A stretch of 64,000 nt of DNA from Alkaliphilus metalliredigens QYMF (GCF_000016985.1 NC_009633.1:4073539-4137538); one strand, 5' to 3'. Positions 42,691-51,514 are shown, numbered from the stretch's first letter. Numbers and translations: made by a program. Notes: generated from the sequence alone by a model not told the origin.

Positions 42691-43035
42691 TTATTCTTCC
42701 TCCGTTTCATATTCTTTCATTACGTCAATGGCGTAATGATGAAATTTAGTATCATGTTCATAACCAACATACTGTCTATCCGTGATAGTGACCCCTCCGG
42801 ATTGCAGGGCTTTTGTTAGTTCTTTCTTGCGCTTCATATAGTTCTTCTTAGTAAAAAGAGAAAGCCTTGCCTCTGAAACAATCATATAGGCCTCATTATC
42901 TGCAAAGAGATCAAGCCTATCAGACATGGGGGTGATGACCAGATATTCATCAGGCGGCGTATCAGAAAACACTCCGGTCTCCACAGGAATGTTTAGGGGT
43001 CCTAGTATGTGGTTTAAATCCGCAAGTAAGCTCAT
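42691..43035 (-). CDS. Tail terminator / minor tail component
   Basis: A 114-aa protein placed between the HK97 gp10-like gene and the major tail protein, where tail terminators lie. It has the small alpha/beta pattern of this group, with EYLVITPMSDRLDLFADN near the centre. It would cap the growing tail and join head to tail. The stop is adjacent to the major tail start; it overlaps the gp10-like gene by 4 bp. Confidence 0.75.
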   Translation of the reverse strand: MSLLADLNHILGPLNIPVETGVFSDTPPDEYLVITPMSDRLDLFADNEAYMIVSEARLSLFTKKNYMKRKKELTKALQSGGVTITDRQYVGYEHDTKFHHYAIDVMKEYETEEE

Positions 43036-43448
43036 AGCTTTTCAATCTCCTTATCCAGTTCTGATTTCATAGTTTCAATGCATGCCTTCCGAGATGCGGA
43101 CTTTGCTGGCTTCAAGAAGGGTTTAGGTGGCTGACCTGATTTACCGTATTCCAGGATATTTGCAATCTTGGCATTGGCATCTCCATCACCACGAGGCTCA
43201 TTAAAACCAACCTTCACGTTGAAATTTCCATTTCGATCTAGCTTAGTGGGAGAGAGGCCCAGGGAAGATACCAGCTCACCGGTAGAACGACTTTTTTCTT
43301 TGGTTTCATTCCCAATAACACCTTTAAGGTTGGCTTTTACTTTATCAAGAACAACCTCGCCGCCAGCTTCTAAAACTTTCGAGACAATCTCATCTGTCTT
43401 ATCACCAAGCTTTGTAAGCTTCATTAGAAACTCATCAGGCATTTTCAT
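43032..43448 (-). CDS. HK97 gp10-like head-tail joining protein
   Basis: The start at 43448 (MKMPDEFLMKLTKL) has AAAGGA nearby; a GTG upstream is possible. The 138-aa protein contains the gp10 pattern: an N-terminal helix, a central VGFNEPRGDGDANAKIANILEYG and PPKPFLKPAKSAS near the end. It helps connect the head completion complex to the tail. It overlaps the tail terminator gene by 4 bp. Confidence 0.85.
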   Translation of the reverse strand: MKMPDEFLMKLTKLGDKTDEIVSKVLEAGGEVVLDKVKANLKGVIGNETKEKSRSTGELVSSLGLSPTKLDRNGNFNVKVGFNEPRGDGDANAKIANILEYGKSGQPPKPFLKPAKSASRKACIETMKSELDKEIEKL

Positions 43449-43455
43449 AGTTCCT

Positions 43456-43788
43456 TTAGCCACTTGGAACAACCTCCTTGGCCAGTACTTCAATATACAT
43501 TCCCCGACCTTTCACATCCTCAACAGATGTTATTTCAAACCTTTTATCACCATGAATGAGCACCATGGATGTCGTTACAGTTAATCCAGGGATATCTCGA
43601 AAGCGAAAAAGGTCTGTGGCTTCAGAAAAGGAAGCTCTGTTTGCCCATTTCTCATTGCCATGGCGACCTTCACGGTAGGCTCTTACAGAAGCTACAATGT
43701 TATTAACTTCTGTTTTAAACCCTTCAAGATCTTTAATGGTGACGCTTTCTACAATATCGATAAAGGTATTCATTTTCCCAAAGCTCAT
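43456..43788 (-). CDS. Phage head closure (head-tail adaptor) protein
   Basis: The start at 43788 (MSFGKMNTFIDIVE) follows GGAAGGTG. The 110-aa protein has the beta-barrel layout of SPP1 gp16-like stoppers, with DRFRIRDI-type segment LFRFRDIPGLTVTTSM and HGDKRFEITSVEDVKGRGMY. It closes the portal after DNA packaging. It overlaps neither neighbour but is only 2-7 bp away from each. Confidence 0.85.
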   Translation of the reverse strand: MSFGKMNTFIDIVESVTIKDLEGFKTEVNNIVASVRAYREGRHGNEKWANRASFSEATDLFRFRDIPGLTVTTSMVLIHGDKRFEITSVEDVKGRGMYIEVLAKEVVPSG

Positions 43789-43790
43789 AA

Positions 43791-44099
43791 CTACACCTTC
43801 CAATCCCGATCAAGTCTCAGCAAGAGATTGACTGTGTTCCACACTTGCTGCCCAGCCTGAACATTATCTGAAAAGAAGCCACCGGTGCTGCCGTCCCTGG
43901 ATTCATAAAAGTGGGACGACAGCATGATGATGGCTTGCTGTGTGGTGGCTGGCATAACTGCTTCCACGTAGTGGTTTTCAGGAAGATGCTGATAGCTTTC
44001 TGCATACCGGGTAGCAGCGGTGATGTACATCTCAAGGAGTTCATCATCAGCCGAGTGATCAAGAATAAGATTTGCTTTTACTTTTTCCAGCAGTGTCAT
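43791..44099 (-). CDS. Head-tail connector protein (gp6-like)
   Basis: A 102-aa helical protein starting MTLLEKVKANLILDHSADDELL, the usual opening of HK97 gp6-like connectors, with QAIIMLSSHFYESRDG in the centre. It forms a ring under the portal. A GGTGG site precedes the ATG. Confidence 0.9.
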   Translation of the reverse strand: MTLLEKVKANLILDHSADDELLEMYITAATRYAESYQHLPENHYVEAVMPATTQQAIIMLSSHFYESRDGSTGGFFSDNVQAGQQVWNTVNLLLRLDRDWKV

Positions 44100-44117
44100 A
44101 CCGCCACCATCCTTTCA

Positions 44118-44330
44118 TTAGTCTGAAATCATAAGCCCTGCAGTCTTAAGTTTGGTGAGGAGGGCATTAAAATCCGTAACCAAATCCTCAACTGTGGCAG
44201 CAGTACTTGCAGCTTGATTATCAAGAACAGGGAGGCCAGTAACGACCGCCCCTTCCTTGATTTCAAGAGTTCCACCAATAACGGTTTTTTCACCGCCCTG
44301 TTCGGTATAGTTCTTTGTGTTATAGCTCAT
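44118..44330 (-). CDS. Head fibre-like small protein
   Basis: A 70-aa protein with a beta-rich start (GGEKTVIGGTLEIKEGAVVTGLP) and a helical end (VEDLVTDFNALLTKLKTAGLM). This resembles the head fibre proteins that trimerise on capsids of clostridial and bacillus phages. It lies directly after the capsid gene. It may decorate the head; this is inferred from position and pattern. Confidence 0.75.
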   Translation of the reverse strand: MSYNTKNYTEQGGEKTVIGGTLEIKEGAVVTGLPVLDNQAASTAATVEDLVTDFNALLTKLKTAGLMISD

Positions 44331-44342
44331 AGGACACCTCCA

Positions 44343-45551
44343 TTACGCTTTCTGCTGAAGCACTTTGATGGCTTCAGGTAGAATTAGCTTTCCATCCACA
44401 CGCTGAGTAGCAACAAAGCCCACCTGGCCAGTAGCCGCATAGAGCTCATTAAGTCTCTTAAAGACTCTGCCTTGACGATCCGCTACCCAGTAGTAACCAA
44501 AGTCACCGAAGATGATGGACTTTGCAGATGCAGCAATGGTAGGAACGTAAGATGAAGTGTAAACAGGTCTGTTCAGAATGGTATCTGGCGTTCCAGCCTG
44601 AAGTGAAGGCTGCCAGATATACTGACCCTGACCATCTTTTAGCTTTCTAATGGCCTTAATGGTAGCATCGTTCATAACGAACACGGACTTGTTTCTGTAA
44701 GGAGACTTAAGAGAGTAGAAGAGGTCCAAAATCTCATCAATCGAAATGGCAGTGGCACTTGCAGCGGTTACACCAATTTGGGCTCCACCAGTGGCAGCAA
44801 GGATACCTGTAGGCTTTCCAGAACCATCTCCTGTGAAGAAGGCATCTTCTTCCTTGTTACCGATACGTCTTGCAAACTCTCTTGCGATATAGTTCTCAAG
44901 ATTAAAGACGCTGTCATTTAGAAGCTCTTCCGATACCTTAATCATGGTACCCAGCTTGTAAGCGCCAATGGAAACCTGTCCAAAGCTATCATCGCTTTCA
45001 GGAATTGCACCTTCTTCATCGATCCAAGAAGCAGTGCCCTTGGAAGCTACTACCGGAATCTTACGATCTCCTGAAGAAGTGGAGATGACGTTGGCCAGCT
45101 TTCTGAAGATATTCTCTTCATCCAGGGCTTCAATAAGTGTACGTTCGAACTCATCCGGTACTAGATAGCCACCTTCAGTGTCAGTACCAATCTGCAGTGC
45201 GTTCTTAATCACCGGATCGAGTCCCTCACCAGAACGGGTTCTCATGGCATTCCAGAAGGCTTTCTGGTATTCTGCAGAAGCTCTGCCGCCTTTGGATTCC
45301 ATACCCTGGAAGATAGGTTTTCCGGTAAGTGGTGTGTTAAGTGGCTTTGAAAGCTCGCGGTCCAGTGCTTCTTGCTTTTCAAGACGATCAATCTCTTTAC
45401 CGAGGGCAACCACATCCGCTTCCATTTTTTCATAGGTTGCAGTGTCTTCAGCAGATACAATTCCATCTGTACCTCTTTTGGTATCCAGGAAGGCTTTAGC
45501 AGCTTCCCAGGACTTTGCTCTTTTTTCACGCAGTTCAAGAATTTTATTCAT
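44343..45551 (-). CDS. HK97-fold major capsid protein
   Basis: The 402-aa protein has an N-terminal coiled-coil delta domain (about 1-75) that acts as scaffold and is cleaved, then the capsid domain, including IGTDTEGGYLVPDEFERTLI and EEDAFFTGDGSGKPTGIL, diagnostic of phage_capsid (HK97) proteins. It forms the head shell. The protease that removes the delta domain is encoded just upstream. Confidence 0.95.
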   Translation of the reverse strand: MNKILELREKRAKSWEAAKAFLDTKRGTDGIVSAEDTATYEKMEADVVALGKEIDRLEKQEALDRELSKPLNTPLTGKPIFQGMESKGGRASAEYQKAFWNAMRTRSGEGLDPVIKNALQIGTDTEGGYLVPDEFERTLIEALDEENIFRKLANVISTSSGDRKIPVVASKGTASWIDEEGAIPESDDSFGQVSIGAYKLGTMIKVSEELLNDSVFNLENYIAREFARRIGNKEEDAFFTGDGSGKPTGILAATGGAQIGVTAASATAISIDEILDLFYSLKSPYRNKSVFVMNDATIKAIRKLKDGQGQYIWQPSLQAGTPDTILNRPVYTSSYVPTIAASAKSIIFGDFGYYWVADRQGRVFKRLNELYAATGQVGFVATQRVDGKLILPEAIKVLQQKA

Positions 45552-45570
45552 AGTGTTTTCCTCCTAAAAT

Positions 45571-46269
45571 TTAGTGTTGAATCAAAGAAAGCCGCTTTTC
45601 TAGCGACTCAATTGGGGTGCCAATATTCTCTTTTGCTAGTTTGGGTTTTACCTTATCAAGCAGGGAGTTAGTTACAGCTCTGCGGCTAAAGGCATAGGTA
45701 AAGTCCTCAGTCTGATTTCTTTTCTTTTCATCCTCCAAGATGCCATCAGCAAAGCCAAGCTCGATGGCTTTTTTCCCATTGAGCCAGGTCTCCGCATCCA
45801 TAAGATGGGAGAGCTTTGTCCTTGACTGACCTGTCTTGATTTCATAGGCATTGATGATGCTCTCTTTCACTTCAGAAAGCATAGCGATGGCCTTTTTCAT
45901 TTCCTCACTGTCTCCAATGGCCACTGTAAGGGGGTTATGGACCATCATTAGGGCTGTTGGTGCCATAAGCACCGTTGTCCCCGCCATGGCGATGACTGAG
46001 GCGGCTGAGGCTGCAATACCGTCAATCTTTACGGTAACAGTGCCTTTGTAATCCATCAGCATGGCGTAAATCTGACTAGCAGCAATGCAATCACCTCCTG
46101 GAGAATTGAGCCAAATAACAATGTCACCCTCACCGGCAGTAAGCTCTGCTTTAAATGCCTTAGGGGTGACATCATCGTCAAACCATGAGTCTTCGGCAAT
46201 AACGCCGTCTAGGTAGAGTGTTCGGACGCCAGTGTCTTCATCTCGTGCCCAGTTCCAAAACTTCTTCAT
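45571..46269 (-). CDS. ClpP-like head maturation protease
   Basis: A 232-aa serine protease of the ClpP fold. The nucleophile Ser lies in GIAASAASVIAMAG (about 83-96) and the catalytic His in MMVHNPL (about 108-114). It cleaves the capsid delta domain during head maturation. Its ATG overlaps the portal stop by one base (TAATG). It is 19 bp upstream of the capsid gene. Confidence 0.93.
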   Translation of the reverse strand: MKKFWNWARDEDTGVRTLYLDGVIAEDSWFDDDVTPKAFKAELTAGEGDIVIWLNSPGGDCIAASQIYAMLMDYKGTVTVKIDGIAASAASVIAMAGTTVLMAPTALMMVHNPLTVAIGDSEEMKKAIAMLSEVKESIINAYEIKTGQSRTKLSHLMDAETWLNGKKAIELGFADGILEDEKKRNQTEDFTYAFSRRAVTNSLLDKVKPKLAKENIGTPIESLEKRLSLIQH

Positions 46270-47528
46270 TAAGGTTCCTCCGTTTCTTTGATATTTGCGA
46301 ACGCGCCTGCGTCCTGTAATTTAGTCATGGCACCATTGATGAGGTAGAGGTCGCCACCTAAGGATTCTGGAATTCTATCCAGATTCTCAAGCTCCCTGAT
46401 ATCATTGGTGCTCATCCAACCGTTCTGCCTTGCAGTGGCATATCCACTCATTCGACTTACATAATCACCACGCAGTAGGCCATCCACGTTAAACTTGATA
46501 AACACATTAGGTTTCTCACTTTCCATGAGTAGTGCTCTGCACATGGACTGTTCCCAGCGGACCACCCAAGGATCGAGAGTGTATTTTACAAACTCAAGTG
46601 ATTGCTGCTCGATGTTACTAAAGGATGATTTCTCAAGGTCAGCAAGCATATGAGGTGGAACTCTGAAGATACGAGCGATCTCATTGATCTGAAATTTTCT
46701 GGTTTCAAGGAACTGTGCCTGTTCAGGTGAAATACCAATAGGCTGATACTTCATACCTTCTTCAAGAACAGCCACCCGGTGAGCATTTCCACTTCCTTGA
46801 TAGGCTGCGTTCCAGGATTCTTTAATCTTCTGAGGATCCTTGATAGTACCGGGATGTTCTAGGACACCACCAGGTGATGCACCATTCGCAAAAAACTTAG
46901 CTCCATATTCTTCTGTAGCAATAGCAAGGCCCACAGCATTTTTCGCCATGGCTATGGGTGAATAGCCTACCAGTCCGTCAAAGCCAAGTCCTGGGATATG
47001 AAGGACATCTGATGGTGAAAGATAGACCTGATTGTCTCTACCGAGAGTAGGAGCATCCTCGCTGCCACGCTGATACAAATAGAAAAGCCGACCACTTGAA
47101 TCGCGATCGACCGTCATTTTGTTTGGCATCAGTGGGTAGAGGGAGATTACTTCGCCTCTTGCATTTCGAATAATCTGAGCATAAGCATTTCCCCACAATA
47201 GAAGATGACTCATCAGCGTTTCTCTAAACGCAAAGGAAGTCATCTCAGGATTTGGTTCATCATGGAGCAACTTGTAAAGTGGGTGTTTAAGGTTTTTCTC
47301 CTTGCCCCCTGAATCGTTGTGTTTGTAGACATGAAGTGGTAGGCCAGCCAACGTCTCTGATAAGATTCTTACGCAGCTGTATACTGCAGTCATTTGCATA
47401 GCGGTTTGCTCATTGACCGGCTTACCAGCACTAGTACTTCCAAAAAAGAAGCTGTAATAACTTCCTGAAAGAGTATTTTTAGGTTTATCACGCGCTTTAA
47501 ATATCCCTTGCAGTATTCCCATGGACAT
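46269..47528 (-). CDS. Portal protein (HK97 family)
   Basis: The start at 47528 has GGAGAGTG directly upstream; the frame also allows a GTG three bases earlier. The 419-aa protein has the HK97 portal signature: TAVYSCVRILSETLAGLPLHVY near 50 and GISPEQAQFLETRKFQINEIARIFRVPPHML near 250. It forms the dodecameric DNA gate at one vertex of the head. Two moron-like genes separate it from the terminase gene. Confidence 0.93.
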   Translation of the reverse strand: MSMGILQGIFKARDKPKNTLSGSYYSFFFGSTSAGKPVNEQTAMQMTAVYSCVRILSETLAGLPLHVYKHNDSGGKEKNLKHPLYKLLHDEPNPEMTSFAFRETLMSHLLLWGNAYAQIIRNARGEVISLYPLMPNKMTVDRDSSGRLFYLYQRGSEDAPTLGRDNQVYLSPSDVLHIPGLGFDGLVGYSPIAMAKNAVGLAIATEEYGAKFFANGASPGGVLEHPGTIKDPQKIKESWNAAYQGSGNAHRVAVLEEGMKYQPIGISPEQAQFLETRKFQINEIARIFRVPPHMLADLEKSSFSNIEQQSLEFVKYTLDPWVVRWEQSMCRALLMESEKPNVFIKFNVDGLLRGDYVSRMSGYATARQNGWMSTNDIRELENLDRIPESLGGDLYLINGAMTKLQDAGAFANIKETEEP

Positions 47529-47598
47529 CACTCTCCTTTAAATGGGCATGAAAAAAGCACCTACCATGTGATAGACGCTTAAGTTCAGCCAAAAAATG

Positions 47599-48009
47599 TT
47601 ATAAAAAGTATATGATAACACTGAGACCAGCTAATAAAATGATTACTTTCGCTGCTGAAAAAACTACTGAATATGTTTTTCTTCGGCGTATTTCATCTGC
47701 CGTTTCAACAATTGCACCCAGTAGTGGCAAATGAATCACATTTTTATTCTCTCCCGCTATTGGTGTATACAAATGCACCCTTGATCCATCAGTATGAGTG
47801 TAGTCCAATATTTTGTCAATGTGATAGTATAATCTTCTAAAAATCAATTGACTATCCACCGATAGTTCTTTTGCCAATTCTTCAATATCAATTGAAACAT
47901 AAATTTCGTTATTTGCAGGTTTCGAATCATCTAGGTAATCACTAAAAAAAGCAGAGTGTCTGTTGTATATTTTTTTTAATATCTCTTCGTCTGTCAGCTT
48001 CTTATCCAC
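47599..48009 (-). CDS. Moron-like small membrane-anchored protein, unknown
   Basis: The start is taken as GTG 48009 (VDKKLTDEEILKKIYNRHS) behind GGGGAG; the longer frame to 48054 runs through its own promoter. The 136-aa product has a winged-helix-like N-terminal half (IDIEELAKELSVDSQLIFRRLYYHIDKI) and one C-terminal membrane helix (about 116-136). With the next gene it is inserted between the portal and terminase genes. An extended -10 promoter just upstream suggests expression in the lysogen; superinfection exclusion is possible. Confidence 0.6.
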   Translation of the reverse strand: MDKKLTDEEILKKIYNRHSAFFSDYLDDSKPANNEIYVSIDIEELAKELSVDSQLIFRRLYYHIDKILDYTHTDGSRVHLYTPIAGENKNVIHLPLLGAIVETADEIRRRKTYSVVFSAAKVIILLAGLSVIIYFL

Positions 48010-48037
48010 GATGTCACTCCCCTGAACATTTGAGTAT

Positions 48038-48046
48038 ATTATATCA
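48038..48046 (-). promoter_or_regulatory. Extended -10 promoter for the moron-like membrane protein
   Basis: TGATATAAT on the minus strand is an exact extended -10 (TGnTATAAT). It lies about 30 bp before the GTG start. No good -35 is seen, as is usual for this promoter class. Confidence 0.55.
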
Positions 48047-48059
48047 TGTTGCAACTAAC

Positions 48060-48458
48060 TTACTGGATATGTTCTCTTAAAGTTAATTGTTTTCGATTGA
48101 GATTAGGCATTTTTAATTCTCCTGTCTTAATTCTTGCTACCGTTTCTTTTGCTTTGGAAACCGATTCTAGTAATACCCTTGGGTCGGACCCGTCTATTTG
48201 TTCCAAAACATATAGGACTTTTTCTGCCTTAATAATTCGAATTGCTGCATTCACCCTAGTCCTTGTGCCAACAGTATCTTTATCATAGTACCCATGTTGG
48301 TGCGAATGGTACTCATCAATCAACTTGTTCTTTAACACTTTATCATCTAGTTCTTTAATTCTTGTCAGCAAATCAACCATATACAATCCTAAAAAAGATT
48401 GGCCTGCAGATTTTATGTCATCATCGATTTTCTCAATGCTCCTAGGTTCTTTATCCAT
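48060..48458 (-). CDS. Moron-like protein, unknown
   Basis: The start at 48458 (MDKEPRSIEKIDDDIKSAG) has GGAGGTG nearby. The 132-aa soluble helical protein has no known motif. It has a promoter-like extended -10 TGATATACT (48483-48491, minus strand), matching that of the next gene. Both genes lie in the otherwise compact head operon and are probably additions expressed independently. Confidence 0.6.
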   Translation of the reverse strand: MDKEPRSIEKIDDDIKSAGQSFLGLYMVDLLTRIKELDDKVLKNKLIDEYHSHQHGYYDKDTVGTRTRVNAAIRIIKAEKVLYVLEQIDGSDPRVLLESVSKAKETVARIKTGELKMPNLNRKQLTLREHIQ

Positions 48459-48543
48459 ATAAGACACCTCCACTTTTCCTTTAGTATATCATGGAAAAAT
48501 GCAGCTGGCTTATGATTCTGAAGAATCATAGAGTGGCTACAGA

Positions 48544-50109
48544 TCAAAATATCAATAATCCCCTCTCATCATAAACTGATGTTCCAGGTCCTCCGCCACA
48601 CCTTATCGCCCTATCGAGTGCCATGATGGTTGCTACAGCACCATCTATTTTTTCTGTACTCTTTTCCTTGTCTGCCTTTATGTTTCCTGCAGGGTCGGTT
48701 CGTATAAAGATGTTGTCCATCATCCAGCGAAGAACAGGATGTCCTCCGTGAGCAATTTTCTGTTCCAATGTCAGCTTCATCAGTTCCTTTGTTGGTGGAG
48801 ACATATCCTTGAAGCCCTGCCCAAAAGGTACAACGGTGAAACCTAAATTCTCTAAGTTCTGTGTCATCTGAACTGCTCCCCAGCGGTCAAAGGCAATCTC
48901 GCGGATGTTATATTTCATTCCAAGATCCTCAATGAAAGTCTCGATGAAACCGTAATGGACTACGTTACCTTCGGTAGTTAGAAGGAATCCTTGTTTTTCC
49001 CACACATCATAATTCACATGATCCCGCCTAACCCTAAGGTCAATGCTGTCTTCCGGTATCCAGAAGTATGGAAGAACCACATACTTGTCATCTTCATCCT
49101 GTGGAGGGAAGACAAGTACAAAGGCTGTAATATCAGTGGAAGAGGAGAGGTCCAGCCCGCCATAACAGACGCGACCTTTGAGGCTTTCTGGATTAACCGG
49201 AAAAGCACAGGCATCCCATTTATCCATAGGCATCCAGCGAATGGCCTGCTTCACCCATTGATTGAGTCGTAGTTGCCTGAAACTATTTTCTTCAGCAGGG
49301 TTTTGTCTTGCAGACTCATAGGCCATCTTTACTTTATCCATGCTGACCGTGATGCCAAGGGAAGGGTTTGCTTTCTTCCATACCTTTGGGTCGGACCAAT
49401 CATCTTCAAGAGCGGCACCATAAATGACGGGGTAGAAGGTAGGATCGTTCTTTCTTCCTGCCATGATATCCAGTGCTTTTTGATGAACCTCCCAGCAGAT
49501 ACTATTTTGATTATCTCCAGCAGTGGTGATTAGAAAGTACAAAGGCTGCATCCTGGCATCACCACTACCTTTTGTCATAACATCATAGAGTTTTCGGTTA
49601 GGTTGAGTATGAAGTTCATCAAAGACAACGCCATGGGTGTTAAAGCCGTGCTTGTTTCCAACATCCGCAGAGAGCACTTGATAGATGCTTCCGGTGGGTT
49701 GGTAGATCAGTCTTTTCTGTGAGTCCAGAATCTTTACCCGCTTGGATAAGGCAGGGCACATACGTACCATATCAGCTGCCACATTAAAAACGATGGAGGC
49801 TTGGTTGCGATCTGCAGCGCAGCCATAAACCTCAGCACGCTCTTCGTTATCACCACAGGTTAAGAGCAGGGCAACAGCCGCCGCAAGCTCACTTTTTCCC
49901 ATCTTCTTTGGTATCTCTACATAAGCAGTATTAAATTGACGATAGCCATTTGGTTTTATGGTTCCAAATAAATCCCGGATGATTTGTTCTTGCCAATCTA
50001 TTAGTTCAAAAGGCTTTCCCGCCCAGGTTCCTTTGGTATGGGAGAGGCATTCAATAAAACCAACTGCATAGTCCGCCATCTCCTTGCTGTAATGGGAATC
50101 TTTCGCCAT
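48544..50109 (-). CDS. terL: Terminase large subunit
   Basis: The 521-aa packaging motor has a Walker A-like IPKKMGKSELAAA (about 68-80), Walker B GVVFDELHTQ (about 163-172) and a nuclease domain with YGGLDLSSSTDITAF and EIAFDRWGA. The ATG at 50109 has no ribosome site. The frame continues upstream through RKLKKYKPTSY to an ATC at 50143-50145, placed at the right distance from a strong GGAGG. The normal start therefore seems to be a mutated ATG. Confidence 0.92.
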   Translation of the reverse strand: MAKDSHYSKEMADYAVGFIECLSHTKGTWAGKPFELIDWQEQIIRDLFGTIKPNGYRQFNTAYVEIPKKMGKSELAAAVALLLTCGDNEERAEVYGCAADRNQASIVFNVAADMVRMCPALSKRVKILDSQKRLIYQPTGSIYQVLSADVGNKHGFNTHGVVFDELHTQPNRKLYDVMTKGSGDARMQPLYFLITTAGDNQNSICWEVHQKALDIMAGRKNDPTFYPVIYGAALEDDWSDPKVWKKANPSLGITVSMDKVKMAYESARQNPAEENSFRQLRLNQWVKQAIRWMPMDKWDACAFPVNPESLKGRVCYGGLDLSSSTDITAFVLVFPPQDEDDKYVVLPYFWIPEDSIDLRVRRDHVNYDVWEKQGFLLTTEGNVVHYGFIETFIEDLGMKYNIREIAFDRWGAVQMTQNLENLGFTVVPFGQGFKDMSPPTKELMKLTLEQKIAHGGHPVLRWMMDNIFIRTDPAGNIKADKEKSTEKIDGAVATIMALDRAIRCGGGPGTSVYDERGLLIF

Positions 50110-50171
50110 GTAAGAGGTTGGTTTATACTTCTTTAGTTTTCGGATATGCGGACACCTCCTTTAAAAAGACA

Positions 50172-50193
50172 TAAAAAATAGACCATAAGGTCT
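50172..50193 (-). terminator. Hairpin with U-tract before terL
   Basis: Minus strand: AGACC-TTAT-GGTCT followed by ATTTTTTAT. The stem is short (5 bp) but the U-tract is good. It lies between the small early-type genes and terL and could attenuate entry into the head operon. Confidence 0.55.
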
Positions 50194-50251
50194 TCTGTAA
50201 CGAGGAAAAGAGCTATGCAGCCCTATTCCGCTATGCGTTTCTATCTTGTTG

Positions 50252-50476
50252 TTAATTGTATTTCTTCATCAAAGCTTCAAGCGCAGCTTGTGCATTGGCG
50301 TCGATGGGTTCAATGTCCCAGCCTCTATCAAAGTTTGCAATGATCTGGCCATCTCGCTTTAGCATCAGTTTTGAAATCCTACCTTCATCAATGCCGTAAG
50401 GGGAGCCTGAGTCAAAGCTTTTGATCCAGTAATGTATGGTTCTGTTCTCGACTTCGATTTTACCTTTTCTCCACAT
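50252..50476 (-). CDS. Small conserved phage protein, unknown
   Basis: A 74-aa protein with alternating strands (KIEVENRTIHYWIKSFDSGS to KLMLKRDGQIIANFDRGW) and a short C-terminal helix. It belongs to a type often found beside terminase genes in Bacillota phages, but no function is known. It is in an operon with the next gene upstream, driven by the phage-type promoter at 50889. Confidence 0.7.
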   Translation of the reverse strand: MWRKGKIEVENRTIHYWIKSFDSGSPYGIDEGRISKLMLKRDGQIIANFDRGWDIEPIDANAQAALEALMKKYN

Positions 50477-50490
50477 GGTCTAAGTCCTCC

Positions 50491-50847
50491 TTAAATCCTA
50501 ACCAAGATTGCTGGTAGAATTTGATTTTCGCCGGTCTGCCAGTCGGTATAGCTTGTCTTAACCTTGGTAAGTCCGTCCATCCTGCAACCGTGCTTTTCAA
50601 ATTCGGCAAGGGTTGCGATCAGTCCTGAGAAGGTGCTTGAAATGGTAATGTGGTCAATTCCGTAGGCTTTGCAGGCTTTAACAATGAGTTCGATGTCGTA
50701 ATCCCAAATGACCTCGGAAAAGTCGATGGTGTCGTTTCCCGCTTCCTTGCTTCTTTCGTAGGCCCAGTACATGGTGCTGTTGATTCCAGAGTCCTTAAAG
50801 TTTGCGCCGGTTGCTTTGGCTTCTTCAAATGCTTTGATTTCTTTCAT
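50491..50847 (-). CDS. Small conserved phage protein, unknown
   Basis: The start at 50847 (MKEIKAFEEAKATGANF) follows GGAGGATG. The 118-aa alpha/beta protein has no known motif. It is the first gene after the second copy of the phage-type promoter, 42 bp downstream of its -10. It ends 14 bp before the 74-aa gene. Confidence 0.7.
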   Translation of the reverse strand: MKEIKAFEEAKATGANFKDSGINSTMYWAYERSKEAGNDTIDFSEVIWDYDIELIVKACKAYGIDHITISSTFSGLIATLAEFEKHGCRMDGLTKVKTSYTDWQTGENQILPAILVRI

Positions 50848-50888
50848 GTTCTCATCCTCCATTTAGTGTGTTTTGTTTTGGTATTACA

Positions 50889-50917
50889 TATATCACTCTA
50901 AACGAGAATAATAGCAA
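50889..50917 (-). promoter_or_regulatory. Phage-type promoter, copy 2
   Basis: -35 TTGCTA (50912-50917), 17-bp spacer, -10 GATATA (50889-50894), minus strand, with the shared TAGAGTGATATATGTA block. It drives the two small genes before terL. Confidence 0.7.
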
Positions 50918-50957
50918 GTCATTTCTGTAGTAATAGAGCAGGTTTCTGGCCTAGAGG

Positions 50958-51269
50958 CTAATCTTCAATCCCACAGTAGCGTGGATAGTCGTAGCCTTCA
51001 GGATTGGTGAGTATCTTTTCACCGGTGTCTTTGTTAATGACCCTAATGCATCGAAGTTCACCTTTTTCGTTGGTCCCGCCATCTGACTTCTTGATCCAGG
51101 GCTGATCCTCTAGAAAATCACTGGTGAACTTCTTGAACTCTGAATCACTGAGTTCAACTTCTCGAATCACAGTGTAATCAGAACCAATGACGCCATCTTC
51201 TTTTGCCTCTTCGGTTGCTTCTTTTAGTTCCTTAAGGTTGTAGAACTTTCGACCAAATAATGCCTTCAT
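50958..51269 (-). CDS. Small conserved phage protein, unknown
   Basis: A 103-aa protein with a helical start (FYNLKELKEATEEAKEDG) and an alpha/beta core around VELSDSEFKKFTSDFLEDQPWI. It is in an operon with two neighbours after the third copy of the phage-type promoter. Family recognition is weak; similar proteins occur in clostridial prophages. Confidence 0.7.
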   Translation of the reverse strand: MKALFGRKFYNLKELKEATEEAKEDGVIGSDYTVIREVELSDSEFKKFTSDFLEDQPWIKKSDGGTNEKGELRCIRVINKDTGEKILTNPEGYDYPRYCGIED

Positions 51270-51271
51270 TG

Positions 51272-51514
51272 CTATGCCTCCTCCCTGGATTTTTCATCGA
51301 TTACCTTGCAGGAATCAATGCCGTAAACCACATTCAAGCTGCTGCCGTTGTCCCACTGAACCATGATGGAGCCTGTGTCATCCACGCCCCACACGGTGCC
51401 TTTTGTGCCCGTTGGCGGTGCTTGCATATCATCCATCCAAAGGAGCTGAACTCTAGCGCCAGCGGGGTACTGCTTGCGTAGGTGGGCCAGTCTTTCTTTA
51501 CTGATCGGTTTCAT
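51272..51514 (-). CDS. DUF4314 family protein
   Basis: The start at 51514 (MKPISKERLAHLRKQYPAG) has GGAGGTACTCCAA before it. The 80-aa protein reads as one SH3-like barrel: GARVQLLWMDDMQAPPTGTKGTVWGVDDTGSIMVQWDNGSS is the DUF4314 core. The family may bind nucleic acid or regulate, but no function is set. It overlaps the gene upstream by 17 bp and the one downstream by none. Confidence 0.82.
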   Translation of the reverse strand: MKPISKERLAHLRKQYPAGARVQLLWMDDMQAPPTGTKGTVWGVDDTGSIMVQWDNGSSLNVVYGIDSCKVIDEKSREEA

